Shown in pieces: positions 13,888 to 22,208 of a stretch of DNA of 33,084 nucleotides; position 1 is the first letter of the stretch, and each line of letters begins with the position of its first letter. Source of the stretch: Anaerolineae bacterium (GTDB lineage Bacteria; Chloroflexota; Anaerolineae; Anaerolineales; Villigracilaceae); contig JABGQT010000046.1 in NCBI GenBank assembly GCA_018648685.1, positions 1 through 33,084 on the forward strand, written 5' to 3'. A program made the translations under genes and the position numbers. The notes beneath the pieces are model-generated. The model made no database searches and was not told the DNA's origin. It worked only from the letters and a program-made list of their open reading frames with translations.

Positions 13888-14669
13888 TGGCAGATAATTT
13901 TCTAATGATCGGCGCCGGACTGGCGATCGGCTTTCTCATCGGGCTAACGGGCATGGGCGGCGGTGCGCTAATGACGCCCTTCCTGCTCGCAGTGATGAAA
14001 TACGACCCCGTTTTGGCAGTGGGCACAGACCTGGCTTTTGCTGCCATCACCAAGATCATCGGCGGCATCGGGCATCACCACGAGAGCAAAATCTCGCTCA
14101 AACCCGTACTCTGGATGGCGGCGGGCAGTATCCCCGCATCCATTTTAGGCTCACAATTTATTCTCAGCCAAACCGATAACCGCCAGCTAATAGACGAATT
14201 TCTCCCCAATCTTCTGGGTTGGACGCTGGTTATTGTCAGTGTAATCATCATCGCGCGCAGCTTCCGCGTTCTGGGACCGAAAAAAGAGAGCGAAGTCCGC
14301 TACCCCTCCCCTTGGGCGCTGGTAGCAATCGGCGCGATCGGCGGCGTATTGGTCGGGATGACCTCCATCGGAGGCGGGACAGTCATCATGGCGTTGCTTC
14401 TGCTCTTCTTCTCTATCCCGCTGAATTTTATGGTCGGGTTGGATGTCATGCACGGTGCGCTGCTCGCGATTATTAGCGCGTTTAGTTATATTTTCGCTGG
14501 ACAAACGGACTGGACAGCCGTTGGCTTGCTTCTAATTGGCTCTTTGCCCGGCGTCTGGCTTGGCGCCCGCACAGTACACCGCATCAACTTGCTGATGGTG
14601 CGTGGAATTTTAGGGCTGCTCGTACTGGGTGCGGGAATCCAGTTATTGCTTGGGGGCGGGGGACATTAA
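13887..14669 (+). CDS. TauE/SafE-family membrane transporter (putative sulfite/organosulfonate exporter)
   Basis: This 260-residue protein has about eight hydrophobic segments arranged as two halves, each beginning with a glycine-rich GLTGMGGGAL or GMTSIGGGTV motif (about residues 18-27 and 157-166). That internal repeat is the hallmark of the TauE/SafE (DUF81) family of anion exporters. The substrate, often sulfite or a sulfonate, cannot be determined from sequence. Its ATG overlaps the elp3 stop codon by one base and the HIT gene starts one base after its stop, so the three genes are tightly coupled in one operon. Confidence 0.88.
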   Translation: MADNFLMIGAGLAIGFLIGLTGMGGGALMTPFLLAVMKYDPVLAVGTDLAFAAITKIIGGIGHHHESKISLKPVLWMAAGSIPASILGSQFILSQTDNRQLIDEFLPNLLGWTLVIVSVIIIARSFRVLGPKKESEVRYPSPWALVAIGAIGGVLVGMTSIGGGTVIMALLLLFFSIPLNFMVGLDVMHGALLAIISAFSYIFAGQTDWTAVGLLLIGSLPGVWLGARTVHRINLLMVRGILGLLVLGAGIQLLLGGGGH

Positions 14670-14670
14670 G

Positions 14671-15081
14671 ATGAGTTGTATTTTTTGTGAAATCTCAGCA
14701 GGAAATGCTCCCGCAAGTTTTATATATAAAGACAAAGATGTTTTTGGCATTATGAGTTTGGAACAGCCTAACCCATATAAGGTGCTTATCATTCCCCGCG
14801 CTCATGTTGAAAGCATATATGATCTTGATAATGATCTAGCCGCATCTATTTTTCAGGCAACAGCAAAGGTGGCGCGCGCCATCCGCGACGCTTCTAATTG
14901 TGAAGGGTTGAATATTGTACAATCTAACGGAAAAGCGGGACAACAGGATGTTTTTCATTTTCATCTTCATATAGTGCCCCGTTTTTTTGATGACCAAATT
15001 ATTTTCGATTGGGACAATACACCTGCAAACAGAAATGTTTTAGATAATCTGGCTAAAAAGATCAGAGAATCTCTTTCATAA
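14671..15081 (+). CDS. HIT-family nucleotide hydrolase/transferase
   Basis: This 136-residue protein has the histidine-triad motif HFHLHIVPR near residues 92-100, with the catalytic middle histidine, and an N-terminal CIFCEI stretch typical of bacterial HIT proteins, which cleave nucleoside phosphoramidates or dinucleoside polyphosphates. The frame is open upstream to 14629, but this overlaps the tauE-like gene; the ATG at 14671 gives the canonical MSCIFCEI start one base after the preceding stop. A G-rich stretch just upstream could serve as the ribosome site. It is the third gene of the elp3 operon. Confidence 0.92.
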   Translation: MSCIFCEISAGNAPASFIYKDKDVFGIMSLEQPNPYKVLIIPRAHVESIYDLDNDLAASIFQATAKVARAIRDASNCEGLNIVQSNGKAGQQDVFHFHLHIVPRFFDDQIIFDWDNTPANRNVLDNLAKKIRESLS

Positions 15082-15120
15082 ATTTTACAGGCTTTATATC
15101 TTTTTTTGGAGTTTTTTAGT

Positions 15121-15948
15121 ATGAAAAACAAAATACTACTCGTCACGAACGGGTGCACAGAAAGCTGGGAAACCGTGCAATATGCAACGGAGATGGCCCG
15201 GGTAATGAAAATGCCGCTCACTCTTTTGGGCGTTGTCGAAAAAATGGATATTGAACATCCTGTTGAAGATATTTTTAGCCGCGCAGTCACTCTTTTTCAA
15301 GAAAAAGAACTCAATTACAACCTGCAACTCGTTAATGGTGATACAGAGGATATTTTAGCCAAGAGAGAGTGGGATGAAAGCACCTATCTCTTTGTGGGTC
15401 CTTTAGGACGTTCACAGTTTCGCCATTGGCTTATGGGACGCTCCTTTAGAAAAATCCTGGAGAGCGTGTCCAGCCCTATTTTCTATGCGCGTGAAGCACG
15501 TCTGCCAATCAAAAGAATTTTGATTTGCTTCAGCGGTTTAGATAATATCAGCAATGCCGAAAGAATTGGTCTTGAAATAGGCAAACGTGCTGGTGCAGAA
15601 GTGAAATTCTTACACGTTGTCCCCCCCGTAGAGTCAGAGTCCTTACCCAGCATGGAAGCAGACAAAAAACCAGAAAAATTAATGGATAGAAAACCTGCCA
15701 AAACCTTAAAAAAAGCACAAGCACACGCCAAAGATGAGGGTATAGAATCGAATATCGTTGTGCGGCAGGGGAATATCCTTCAGCAAATTATCGTGGAACT
15801 GGAAACACAAAGCTATGATCTGATTTGCATGGGATCATATTTCAGTGATCCAGAGAATCTCCGCAGGCACTATGTACCCAATATCACCGCCGAAGTTGCA
15901 GAAGCGGTTAATTGCCCGGTGCTCTCTGTGCGGGCATCCCCGCTTTAG
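15121..15948 (+). CDS. Universal stress protein with two Usp domains
   Basis: This protein of about 275 residues consists of two tandem Usp domains (roughly 1-126 and 130-275). The first carries the ATP-binding G-x2-G-x9-G pattern in GPLGRSQFRHWLMGRS. The second has only a degenerate version around GSYFSDPENL. Usp proteins bind nucleotides and modulate stress survival; the target here is unknown. The open frame extends to a TTG at 15106, but TTGGAG there is better read as the ribosome site for the ATG at 15121. It follows the HIT gene by 39 bases and appears to close the elp3 operon. Confidence 0.88.
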   Translation: MKNKILLVTNGCTESWETVQYATEMARVMKMPLTLLGVVEKMDIEHPVEDIFSRAVTLFQEKELNYNLQLVNGDTEDILAKREWDESTYLFVGPLGRSQFRHWLMGRSFRKILESVSSPIFYAREARLPIKRILICFSGLDNISNAERIGLEIGKRAGAEVKFLHVVPPVESESLPSMEADKKPEKLMDRKPAKTLKKAQAHAKDEGIESNIVVRQGNILQQIIVELETQSYDLICMGSYFSDPENLRRHYVPNITAEVAEAVNCPVLSVRASPL

Positions 15949-15956
15949 TTTTTTAG
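15930..15956 (+). terminator. Intrinsic terminator overlapping the end of the Usp gene
   Basis: GCGGG and CCCGC form a short GC-rich stem with a four-base loop, followed by TTTAGTTTTTTAG. The stem lies in the last codons of the Usp gene. It would end the elp3 operon before the LIV-type operon. Confidence 0.6.
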
Positions 15957-16082
15957 ATAAAACCTCATCCTCTATAAGCCAATTTGATATATTGAGATGT
16001 TTTTCTGCGGGGATATTTTTTCTAACTGGGTGGAAAAGAGTAAGTAATTTATTCCGTTATCAGATTCCAATTTCATTTCCTC

Positions 16083-16126
16083 CGTTAACGCTCACGTTAA
16101 CGCTTTAATAGCGCAGCTTATATAAG
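16083..16126 (+). promoter_or_regulatory. Possible livG promoter region with repeated CGTTAACGCT
   Basis: The 210-base gap before livG contains two direct copies of CGTTAACGCT (16083-16092 and 16095-16104), each with a GTTAAC palindrome. TTAACG at 16097-16102 and TATAAG at 16121-16126, 18 bases apart, could be -35 and -10 elements. The repeated palindrome could be a regulator site. The evidence is sequence layout only. The livG ATG with an AAGGAG ribosome site follows at 16159. Confidence 0.4.
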
Positions 16127-16158
16127 ATAGCAATATTATTCTTGTCTAAGGAGCGTCT

Positions 16159-17016
16159 ATGCAGCGTGATTTTCGACATACTCTCAATAGCAGCCCTCTC
16201 AACCCCGGCGATTTACAGTTAAATGTGGAGCATGTCCGCTTGGGTTTTGGTGGCGTTACCGCTTTGTTTGATGTGAGTCTTTCCATTTACCAGAGTGAAA
16301 TTTTTGCCATTATTGGACCCAATGGTGCGGGGAAAACATCCCTGCTAAACTGCATTAGCGGACTCTATCATCCGCAGCAGGGGAGTATTACTTATCATAC
16401 GGGGAATGCTGAACATCAGATCACCAAGCTCAAGCCTTATGAAATCGCTGAATTGGGCATCGCACGCTCTTTCCAAAATATCGAATTATTCCGTCATATG
16501 ACTGTCCTCGATAATATCATGGCAGGCGCACATGTTCATATGAAGGCAGGTTTACTCTCCAGTATGCTCTATTGGGGCAAGACTCAGCGCGAAGAAATCA
16601 AATTTCGTCGTTTTGCGGAAGATATTATTGACCTGCTTGAGATTCAGGCGATTCGAGACAAACAAGTCGGCGAGTTGGCCTATGGTCTCCAAAAACGTGT
16701 GGAATTAGGGCGTGCTTTGGCGATGAAACCTGCCATCCTGCTTTTGGATGAACCGATGGCTGGAATGAATGCCGAAGAGAAGGAAGATATGGCTCGCTTC
16801 GTGCTAGATGTAAACGAAGAGCACGGCGTGACCATTGTGCTGATCGAGCACGATATGGGCGTGATCATGGATATCAGCGATCGCATTGCCGTCTTGAATT
16901 TCGGTCAGAAAATTGGAGATGGTACGCCGGAAGAAGTGAGCAAGAATCAGGATGTTGTTCATGCTTATTTGGGCGAAGACGAGGATGCAAACCCTGTCAA
17001 GCAGATGAATTTATAA
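16159..17016 (+). CDS. livG: LIV-type ABC transporter ATP-binding protein LivG
   Basis: This 285-residue ATPase has Walker A GPNGAGKT (53-60), an ABC signature region AYGLQKRVELGRAL (174-187), Walker B ILLLDEP (193-199) and the H-loop histidine in LIEHDMG. The signature AYGLQKR and the MAGMN sequence after Walker B are typical of LivG-type subunits of branched-chain amino acid transporters (HAAT family). It starts a plus-strand operon that includes both LIV permeases, two binding-protein genes, livF and two acyl-CoA ligases. The cargo may therefore be a carboxylate other than an amino acid. The N-terminus carries about 20 residues before the ABC core. AAGGAG lies five bases before the ATG. 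Confidence 0.92.
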   Translation: MQRDFRHTLNSSPLNPGDLQLNVEHVRLGFGGVTALFDVSLSIYQSEIFAIIGPNGAGKTSLLNCISGLYHPQQGSITYHTGNAEHQITKLKPYEIAELGIARSFQNIELFRHMTVLDNIMAGAHVHMKAGLLSSMLYWGKTQREEIKFRRFAEDIIDLLEIQAIRDKQVGELAYGLQKRVELGRALAMKPAILLLDEPMAGMNAEEKEDMARFVLDVNEEHGVTIVLIEHDMGVIMDISDRIAVLNFGQKIGDGTPEEVSKNQDVVHAYLGEDEDANPVKQMNL

Positions 17017-17085
17017 AAACAGTTTCTGAGCAGAGTGCTGAACAAAGGTGAAGCACGCAGACGAAGAGAAGCTTTTAGATACCCG

Positions 17086-17114
17086 TCCTTCGACTGCGCT
17101 ACGCTCCGCTCAGG
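17086..17114. repeat. Dispersed sequence CCTTCGACTGCGCTACGCTC / CGCTCAGG
   Basis: This short sequence, in the 188-base gap between livG and the acyl-CoA ligase, resembles the widespread intergenic motif built around CCTTCGAC...CGCTCAGG. A small open frame crosses it but has no coding character. No second copy was seen in this window. Confidence 0.4.
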
Positions 17115-17204
17115 AGCTGGGCACTTGGTTTATTAAACGGAATCCAGCTAAAAATACGTGCGAATCGTCACATCTAAATAGAAGAAAAACTGTCGGAGAA
17201 ATCC

Positions 17205-19106
17205 ATGCCAGAAACTTTACCGCAATATCTTATCCAACATGCAGAAGCTACGCCAGATGCTACGGCTCTTCGTGAGCGAAATTATGGCATTTGGCAAGCT
17301 CTTAGTTGGAGAGAATATCTTGACCATGTGAAATACTTTGCTCTTGGGCTGCATACTTTGGGATTGGTGCCTGAAGAGACGATTGCAGTGATCGGTGATA
17401 ACCGCCCTGAATGGGTGATCTCTGAGTTGGCGGCGCAGTCGGTAGGTGCCAAGAGCGTTGGCATTTATCAGGATGCGGTTGTTAAAGAGATGGTCTACAT
17501 TTTTAATCATTCTGACGTTTCTTTTGTTGTGGTTGAAGATCAGGAGCAGGTGGATAAACTGATCGAAATGTGGGATGAGCTTAAGGGCATCCGCAAAGTG
17601 ATCTATTACGATCCCAAAGGTTTGCCGAATTACACCGAAGATTATTTGCTCTATTTCCCCGATGTGGAGGAAATGGGACGCAAATTTGATGAGGAGAATC
17701 CCGGCTTTTGGGAGGCGAGAGTAGCAGAGGGGAAAGAAGAGGATCTCTGCATCCTTTCGACAACTTCCGGGACGACCGGGGACCCGAAACTTGCTATGCT
17801 GACCCATAAAAATCTACTCAGCATGGGCAAAAACCTGATGAGCTTCGATCCCATTGAGCAGGGCGATGAATTTGTCTCTTTCTTGCCTTTAGCGTGGATC
17901 GGCGAACAAATGATGTCTTTGGCTTGCGGTTTGCAGGTTGGTTTTACGATCAACTTCCCCGAAGAGCCGGAAACCGTGCAACATGATATTCGTGAAATTG
18001 GTCCCCAAGCCATGTTCAGCCCGCCCCGCATTTGGGAAAACATGATCTCACAAGTGCAGGTCAAGATCGAAGACAGCACAAAGCTAAAACAGAATATGTA
18101 TGAGTGGGCATTGAAAATCGGCTACGAGATGGCTGATATGCGTTTTCGGAAGGAAAGCCCAGCTTTTGGGATGAAGGTCAAGCATTGGTTTGCAGATTGG
18201 ACTGTTTTTCAGGAAATCAAAGACCAGCTTGGCTTACGTCATCTGAAAAGAGCTTATACAGGTGGAGCCGCTTTGGGGCCCGATGTTTTTCGCTTTTTCC
18301 ACGCGTTAGGTGTCAATCTCAAACAGATTTACGGGTCAACGGAAACAAGCGGAATATCCGTAGTGCACCGCGATGGGGATATTAAATTCCAGACTGTCGG
18401 CACACCCATCCCAGAGACAGAGATCAAAATTGATGAGAGTGGCGAAATCCTTGTTGCATCACCTGCGGTGATGATCGGCTACTACAAAAATGAAGAAGCG
18501 ACCAGCGAGACGCTAGAAGATGGCTGGCTGCACACCGGCGACGCTGGTTATTTCGACGACGACGGGCATCTGATCGTTATTGATCGCGCAAAAGATGTAA
18601 TGACCCTGCACGACGGCACAAAATTTAGCCCGCAATTTATTGAGAATAAACTCAAATTCAGCCCTTATGTCAAAGAAGCGGTCGTTTTCGGTGGTGATTG
18701 GCCTTTCGTAACCGCAATGCTTAATATCGATTTTGCGAATGTAGGCAAATGGGCAGAGAATAATTTGCTTGCCTACACCACCTATACAGATCTGGCGCAG
18801 AAAGAGCAAGTTTATGCACTCGTACGTGAACGTGTTGAAGAAGCAAATGCCGATCTGCCCCCCGCCGCCAGGATAAAACGTTTTGTCTTGCTCCACAAAG
18901 AACTAGATGCCGATGACGCCGAGCTAACCCGCACACGAAAAGTACGTCGTAACGTGGTGGCAGAGCGCTACGATGAAATCGTCTCTGCACTTTATAGTCA
19001 GAACTCGCATCTCAATATTGAGACAGTCATCACTTATCAGGATGGGCGCACAGCGACATTGAAAACTCGCTTGCGGCTGGAAGATATGGAAATTAGTGAG
19101 CAGTAA
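17205..19106 (+). CDS. Long-chain acyl-CoA ligase-like AMP-dependent synthetase
   Basis: This 633-residue ANL-superfamily enzyme activates a carboxylic acid with ATP and CoA. Visible motifs are the P-loop TSGTTGDPK (about 191-199), YGSTETSG, then GWLHTGDAGYFDDDGHL and the hinge IDRAKDVM. The C-terminal domain contains ELTRTRKVRR with the likely catalytic lysine. The architecture is that of long-chain fatty-acid-CoA ligases (FadD15-like), but substrate length cannot be read. Its place between livG and livH suggests that the imported ligand, or a product of it, is converted to a CoA thioester. GGAG precedes the ATG. Confidence 0.88.
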   Translation: MPETLPQYLIQHAEATPDATALRERNYGIWQALSWREYLDHVKYFALGLHTLGLVPEETIAVIGDNRPEWVISELAAQSVGAKSVGIYQDAVVKEMVYIFNHSDVSFVVVEDQEQVDKLIEMWDELKGIRKVIYYDPKGLPNYTEDYLLYFPDVEEMGRKFDEENPGFWEARVAEGKEEDLCILSTTSGTTGDPKLAMLTHKNLLSMGKNLMSFDPIEQGDEFVSFLPLAWIGEQMMSLACGLQVGFTINFPEEPETVQHDIREIGPQAMFSPPRIWENMISQVQVKIEDSTKLKQNMYEWALKIGYEMADMRFRKESPAFGMKVKHWFADWTVFQEIKDQLGLRHLKRAYTGGAALGPDVFRFFHALGVNLKQIYGSTETSGISVVHRDGDIKFQTVGTPIPETEIKIDESGEILVASPAVMIGYYKNEEATSETLEDGWLHTGDAGYFDDDGHLIVIDRAKDVMTLHDGTKFSPQFIENKLKFSPYVKEAVVFGGDWPFVTAMLNIDFANVGKWAENNLLAYTTYTDLAQKEQVYALVRERVEEANADLPPAARIKRFVLLHKELDADDAELTRTRKVRRNVVAERYDEIVSALYSQNSHLNIETVITYQDGRTATLKTRLRLEDMEISEQ

Positions 19107-19117
19107 ATAGCAAGTGG

Positions 19118-19162
19118 TGGTTGAGTAGTCCCGAATGCTTTTAGAGGGACGTATCGAAACCA
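19118..19162. repeat. Imperfect palindrome between acyl-CoA ligase and livH
   Basis: TGGTT and AACCA form the outer arms and GTCCC and GGGAC the inner arms around GAATGCTTTTAGA. The layout suggests a REP-like mobile palindrome rather than a terminator, because no T-run follows and the operon continues. It fills much of the 105-base spacer. Confidence 0.5.
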
Positions 19163-19211
19163 ACGGATGCTATTTGAAATATTTTAGTCAATTCAGGAAA
19201 ACGGAAATCAC

Positions 19212-20084
19212 ATGGAACTTTTCATTCAGTTGACACTAACAGGTTTGACCAACGGCGCAATTTTAGCCTTAGCCGCGCTCGGTTTTGTGCTCATCTATAA
19301 AGCCAGCGACGTGATCAATTTTGCACAAGGCGAATTCCTGCTCGTTGGCGGATACGTCACTTATGCCATGATCGGACAATTTGGCTTAGCATGGCCCATC
19401 GGGATGCTGATCACGATCGCTGTTTCGATTGGCTTGGGTGCTCTTGTAGAGCGTTTTGTCCTTCGCCCCCTAATTGGTGAGCCGATCATCTCCGTCATCA
19501 TGGTTACTATCGGTCTTAGCTCCTTATTGCGTGCAATCGTTAGCACCATTTGGGGCAATACACCAAAGGCTTTCCCCTCTTTTATTCCCAGCGAACCAGT
19601 CAAGGTCTTTGGCGCAACCATCGGCGCAGATCGTCTTTGGGCAATTGTGATCGCCATTGTCATGTTGGGATTATTCACCTTCTTCTTCCGCCGCTCCAAA
19701 GAAGGCATCGCCATGCGTGCTGTTGCAGATGATCAGCAAGCTGCGCTCAGTATGGGCATCAGCGTTAAAAAGATATTTGCCTGGGCATGGTCAATCGCCG
19801 CGATCAGCGCAGCCGTTGGTGGAGCATTGGTCGCCAATATCGTTGGCGTTAGTCAGGAACTGAGTCACTTTGGTTTGCGGGTTTTCCCCGTTGTTATCTT
19901 GGGCGGGTTGGATTCCATCCCTGGCGCAATTATTGGCGGCATCATCATCGGTTTACTTGAAACCTATACCGGTGGCTATATTGGCCATGGACTAAACCAA
20001 GTTATTCCTTTCGCAGTCCTGATCTTAATTCTGATGGTGCGACCTTACGGTCTTTTTGGTCAGGAAATTATTGAGCGAGTGTAA
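19212..20084 (+). CDS. livH: LIV-type ABC permease LivH
   Basis: This 290-residue permease has about eight hydrophobic segments and the typical LivH opening FIQLTLTGLTNGAILALAAL followed by FVLIYKASDVINFAQGE. Near the C-terminus it has GGLDSIPGAIIGGIIIGLLE, the conserved loop that contacts the ATPases. It forms one half of the membrane channel with LivM. Within the operon it is preceded by the acyl-CoA ligase and followed after 99 bases by livM. Confidence 0.95.
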   Translation: MELFIQLTLTGLTNGAILALAALGFVLIYKASDVINFAQGEFLLVGGYVTYAMIGQFGLAWPIGMLITIAVSIGLGALVERFVLRPLIGEPIISVIMVTIGLSSLLRAIVSTIWGNTPKAFPSFIPSEPVKVFGATIGADRLWAIVIAIVMLGLFTFFFRRSKEGIAMRAVADDQQAALSMGISVKKIFAWAWSIAAISAAVGGALVANIVGVSQELSHFGLRVFPVVILGGLDSIPGAIIGGIIIGLLETYTGGYIGHGLNQVIPFAVLILILMVRPYGLFGQEIIERV

Positions 20085-20183
20085 ATAGCTCACGCATCAC
20101 TCATCACCTTTCACAAAGGCATAAAACCAACAAATCAACCATCCAATTCAGCATCAATTGTGAGACCTAAATAGGTAAACTCT

Positions 20184-21227
20184 ATGAACTCTGGCATCTT
20201 TCACTCCACATACAAAGCAGATATGGGACTGCGTCACACCTATCTCGAAAAGGCACGCTGGGTCATCTTTGCCATTTTTCTTCTGGCATTCCCCTTCTTT
20301 GCTAATCGCTATTATTTGACCCTCGCCAACACGATCGGAATCGCCACTATCGGCGCAATCGGGTTGAATATCCTTGTGGGCTATACAGGGCAGATCAGCT
20401 TGGGACAAGGCGGATTTATGGCAGTCGGTGCCTATACCGCCGCAATTCTCACAATCAATATGGGAATGCCCTGGTGGGCGTCCACGCTTGTGGCTTGCGT
20501 GGTGACAGCGATCGTGGGTGCGTTATTTGGCATCCCTTCTCTACGCTTAAAAGGGCTTTATCTGGCTATCGCTACCCTGGCTTCTCAGGAAATCATCATT
20601 TGGATCGTCACCCACTGGGATGCGGTTACCGGTGGTGTGGATGCCCTCGTTGTTCCCGCACCGATGCTTTTTGGCATCACAATGAGTTCAGATTTCAATT
20701 TCTATTGGTTGGTTTGGGCATTGGCTGGTGTCACCGCTTTGCTAACGGCAAATCTCTTCCGCACACATATTGGGCGAGCTTTTGTCGCCATCCGTGACCA
20801 GGATATTGCCGCCGAAGTAATGGGTATTAATCTTTTCAAATATAAATTACTCTCCTTCGCTGTTTCCTCTTTCTTTGTAGGGATGGCCGGTGCGCTCACG
20901 GCTCATTATCGCAGTATTGTGACATGGGAACGTTTTACCGTAGATATTTCTGTTCTCTACTTGGCGATGATCATCATCGGCGGGTTGGGATCGGTACGAG
21001 GCGCTTTCTTTGGCGCGACCTTTATTACTCTGCTCCCCGCTACGTTGACCAATCTCGGACGTTCTCTAAAATCGACTTTCCCCGTTGTTGACTCTATTTT
21101 GCCCTTTATCCAGCAGGCAGCTTTTGGCCTGGTAATTATCTTGTTTTTGGTCTTTGAGCCGGAGGGCATCAATAAGATGTGGAAAGATATTAAAGATTAT
21201 TTCAGGTTGTGGCCTTTTAGTTATTAG
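20184..21227 (+). CDS. livM: LIV-type ABC permease LivM
   Basis: This 347-residue permease is the LivM partner. It has TIGAIGLNILVGYTGQISLG with GGFMAVGAY, the cytoplasmic loop containing RDQDIAAEVMGINLFKYKLL, and a C-terminal GGLGSVRGAFFGA. About nine membrane segments can be drawn. The N-terminus carries some 25 polar residues before the first helix. An AGGT stretch upstream of the ATG is a weak ribosome site. The stop codon at 21225-21227 overlaps the AGAGA that flanks the MITE-like element downstream. Confidence 0.95.
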   Translation: MNSGIFHSTYKADMGLRHTYLEKARWVIFAIFLLAFPFFANRYYLTLANTIGIATIGAIGLNILVGYTGQISLGQGGFMAVGAYTAAILTINMGMPWWASTLVACVVTAIVGALFGIPSLRLKGLYLAIATLASQEIIIWIVTHWDAVTGGVDALVVPAPMLFGITMSSDFNFYWLVWALAGVTALLTANLFRTHIGRAFVAIRDQDIAAEVMGINLFKYKLLSFAVSSFFVGMAGALTAHYRSIVTWERFTVDISVLYLAMIIIGGLGSVRGAFFGATFITLLPATLTNLGRSLKSTFPVVDSILPFIQQAAFGLVIILFLVFEPEGINKMWKDIKDYFRLWPFSY

Positions 21228-21230
21228 AGA

Positions 21231-21343
21231 TAGGACTTACGCACAATACATCTTTCCTGACAGCAATGCTTTGCGTTGCGGCTTGATAGATCGTCCCAAC
21301 GCAGAGCATTGGGACAAGGATTGTGAAAAATGCGTAAGTCCTA
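21231..21343. mobile_element. MITE-like element with 13-bp terminal inverted repeats
   Basis: The 113-bp element begins TAGGACTTACGCA and ends TGCGTAAGTCCTA, a perfect terminal inverted repeat. A second nested inverted repeat (CAATGCTTTGCGTTG, about 21263-21277, with CAACGCAGAGCATTG) makes almost the whole element foldable. AGAGA occurs on both sides (21226-21230 and 21344-21348) and looks like a 5-bp target duplication; alternatively the outer TA could be a TA target site of an IS630-like element. No transposase is encoded, so it would be non-autonomous. It sits inside the LIV operon. Confidence 0.8.
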
Positions 21344-21349
21344 AGAGAG

Positions 21350-21385
21350 TATTGCGCAAAAATACAAAATACGTTTTACGCAATA
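21350..21385. other. Hairpin TATTGCGCAAAA / TTTTACGCAATA next to the MITE
   Basis: Two 12-base arms with one mismatch flank a 12-base loop, directly after the MITE-like element. It might be a remnant of a second small repeat, or it may modulate read-through to the CBS-ACT gene. No adequate T-run follows. Confidence 0.5.
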
Positions 21386-21486
21386 TGGTTTAGTGAAACA
21401 GGGTTCATTTTCAAGACCACGTAGATTAAACAGAACCCAGTTCAAAATAAGGGCGGCTCCGTCCTTCATCCTATGTGAGGTAAAAA

Positions 21487-22158
21487 ATGTTTGTACGCGA
21501 TTATATGACCAAAGATCCGCTTAGCATTAGTCCAAAAACGACTTATCCAGATGCTATCCGCTTAATGCGCGAGCATAAAATTCGGCGTTTGCCGGTGGTA
21601 AAAAAGGGGAAGTTGATCGGCGTTGTGGTGGAGAAGGATTTGCTTTCTAACCAGCCTTCTCCAGCGACGACACTCAGCATTCACGAAATGTATAGCCTTT
21701 TAGAAAATCTAAAAGTAAAACAGATGATGAGCAGCCCCGTTTTTACGGCGACAGTTAATTGCCCAATGGAAGCGGCAGCAGGGATCATGATCAAAAACAA
21801 AATTGGCTGTCTGCCGGTAATGGATGGGAACGATTTGGTCGGCATCATCACCGAGACGGATATTTTCAAAGCCTTTGTAAGCGTGCTTGGCGGCTACGCA
21901 GAGGGGATCCGTTTGACGGTAGATTTGCCAGACGAGGTAGGAAAGTTGGCAGAAGTTGCCAAACTGATCGCCGAGGCAAATGGCAATATCCTTGCTGTGA
22001 CTACGACAAATATCAACCAAGATGAAAATAGCGAAGTGACCATTAAAGAAACAGGTGCCGATGCCAAAGCATTGAAGAAATTACTGGACAAAGCAGATAT
22101 ATCGGTTGTTGATTTACGTACTAATGTTGACTATTCTCCCAAAAAATTTGGAAAATAG
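21487..22158 (+). CDS. AcuB-like protein: two CBS domains plus ACT domain
   Basis: This 223-residue protein has CBS domain 1 at about residues 1-55 (VRDYMTKDPLSISP ... LIGVVVEKDLL) and CBS domain 2 at about 75-132 (VKQMMSSPVFTATV ... LVGIITETDIF). A C-terminal ACT-like domain follows from about 141 (IRLTVDLPDEVGKLAEVAKLI). CBS pairs bind adenine nucleotides and ACT domains bind amino acids, so this is probably an energy- or metabolite-sensing regulator. The same architecture is found in AcuB. Its place in a LIV operon suggests it senses the state of uptake or CoA activation; that is inference. Confidence 0.85.
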   Translation: MFVRDYMTKDPLSISPKTTYPDAIRLMREHKIRRLPVVKKGKLIGVVVEKDLLSNQPSPATTLSIHEMYSLLENLKVKQMMSSPVFTATVNCPMEAAAGIMIKNKIGCLPVMDGNDLVGIITETDIFKAFVSVLGGYAEGIRLTVDLPDEVGKLAEVAKLIAEANGNILAVTTTNINQDENSEVTIKETGADAKALKKLLDKADISVVDLRTNVDYSPKKFGK

Positions 22159-22208
22159 TTGATATAGTTCGACCTTTTTTATTCATTTCTAACCAAAGGA
22201 GAAAAGAA

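Noticed and set aside
17048-17275. Small open frame between livG and the acyl-CoA ligase
   Set aside because: Its middle is the dispersed CCTTCGAC...CGCTCAGG sequence and its end overlaps the ligase gene. It has no ribosome site or family resemblance.
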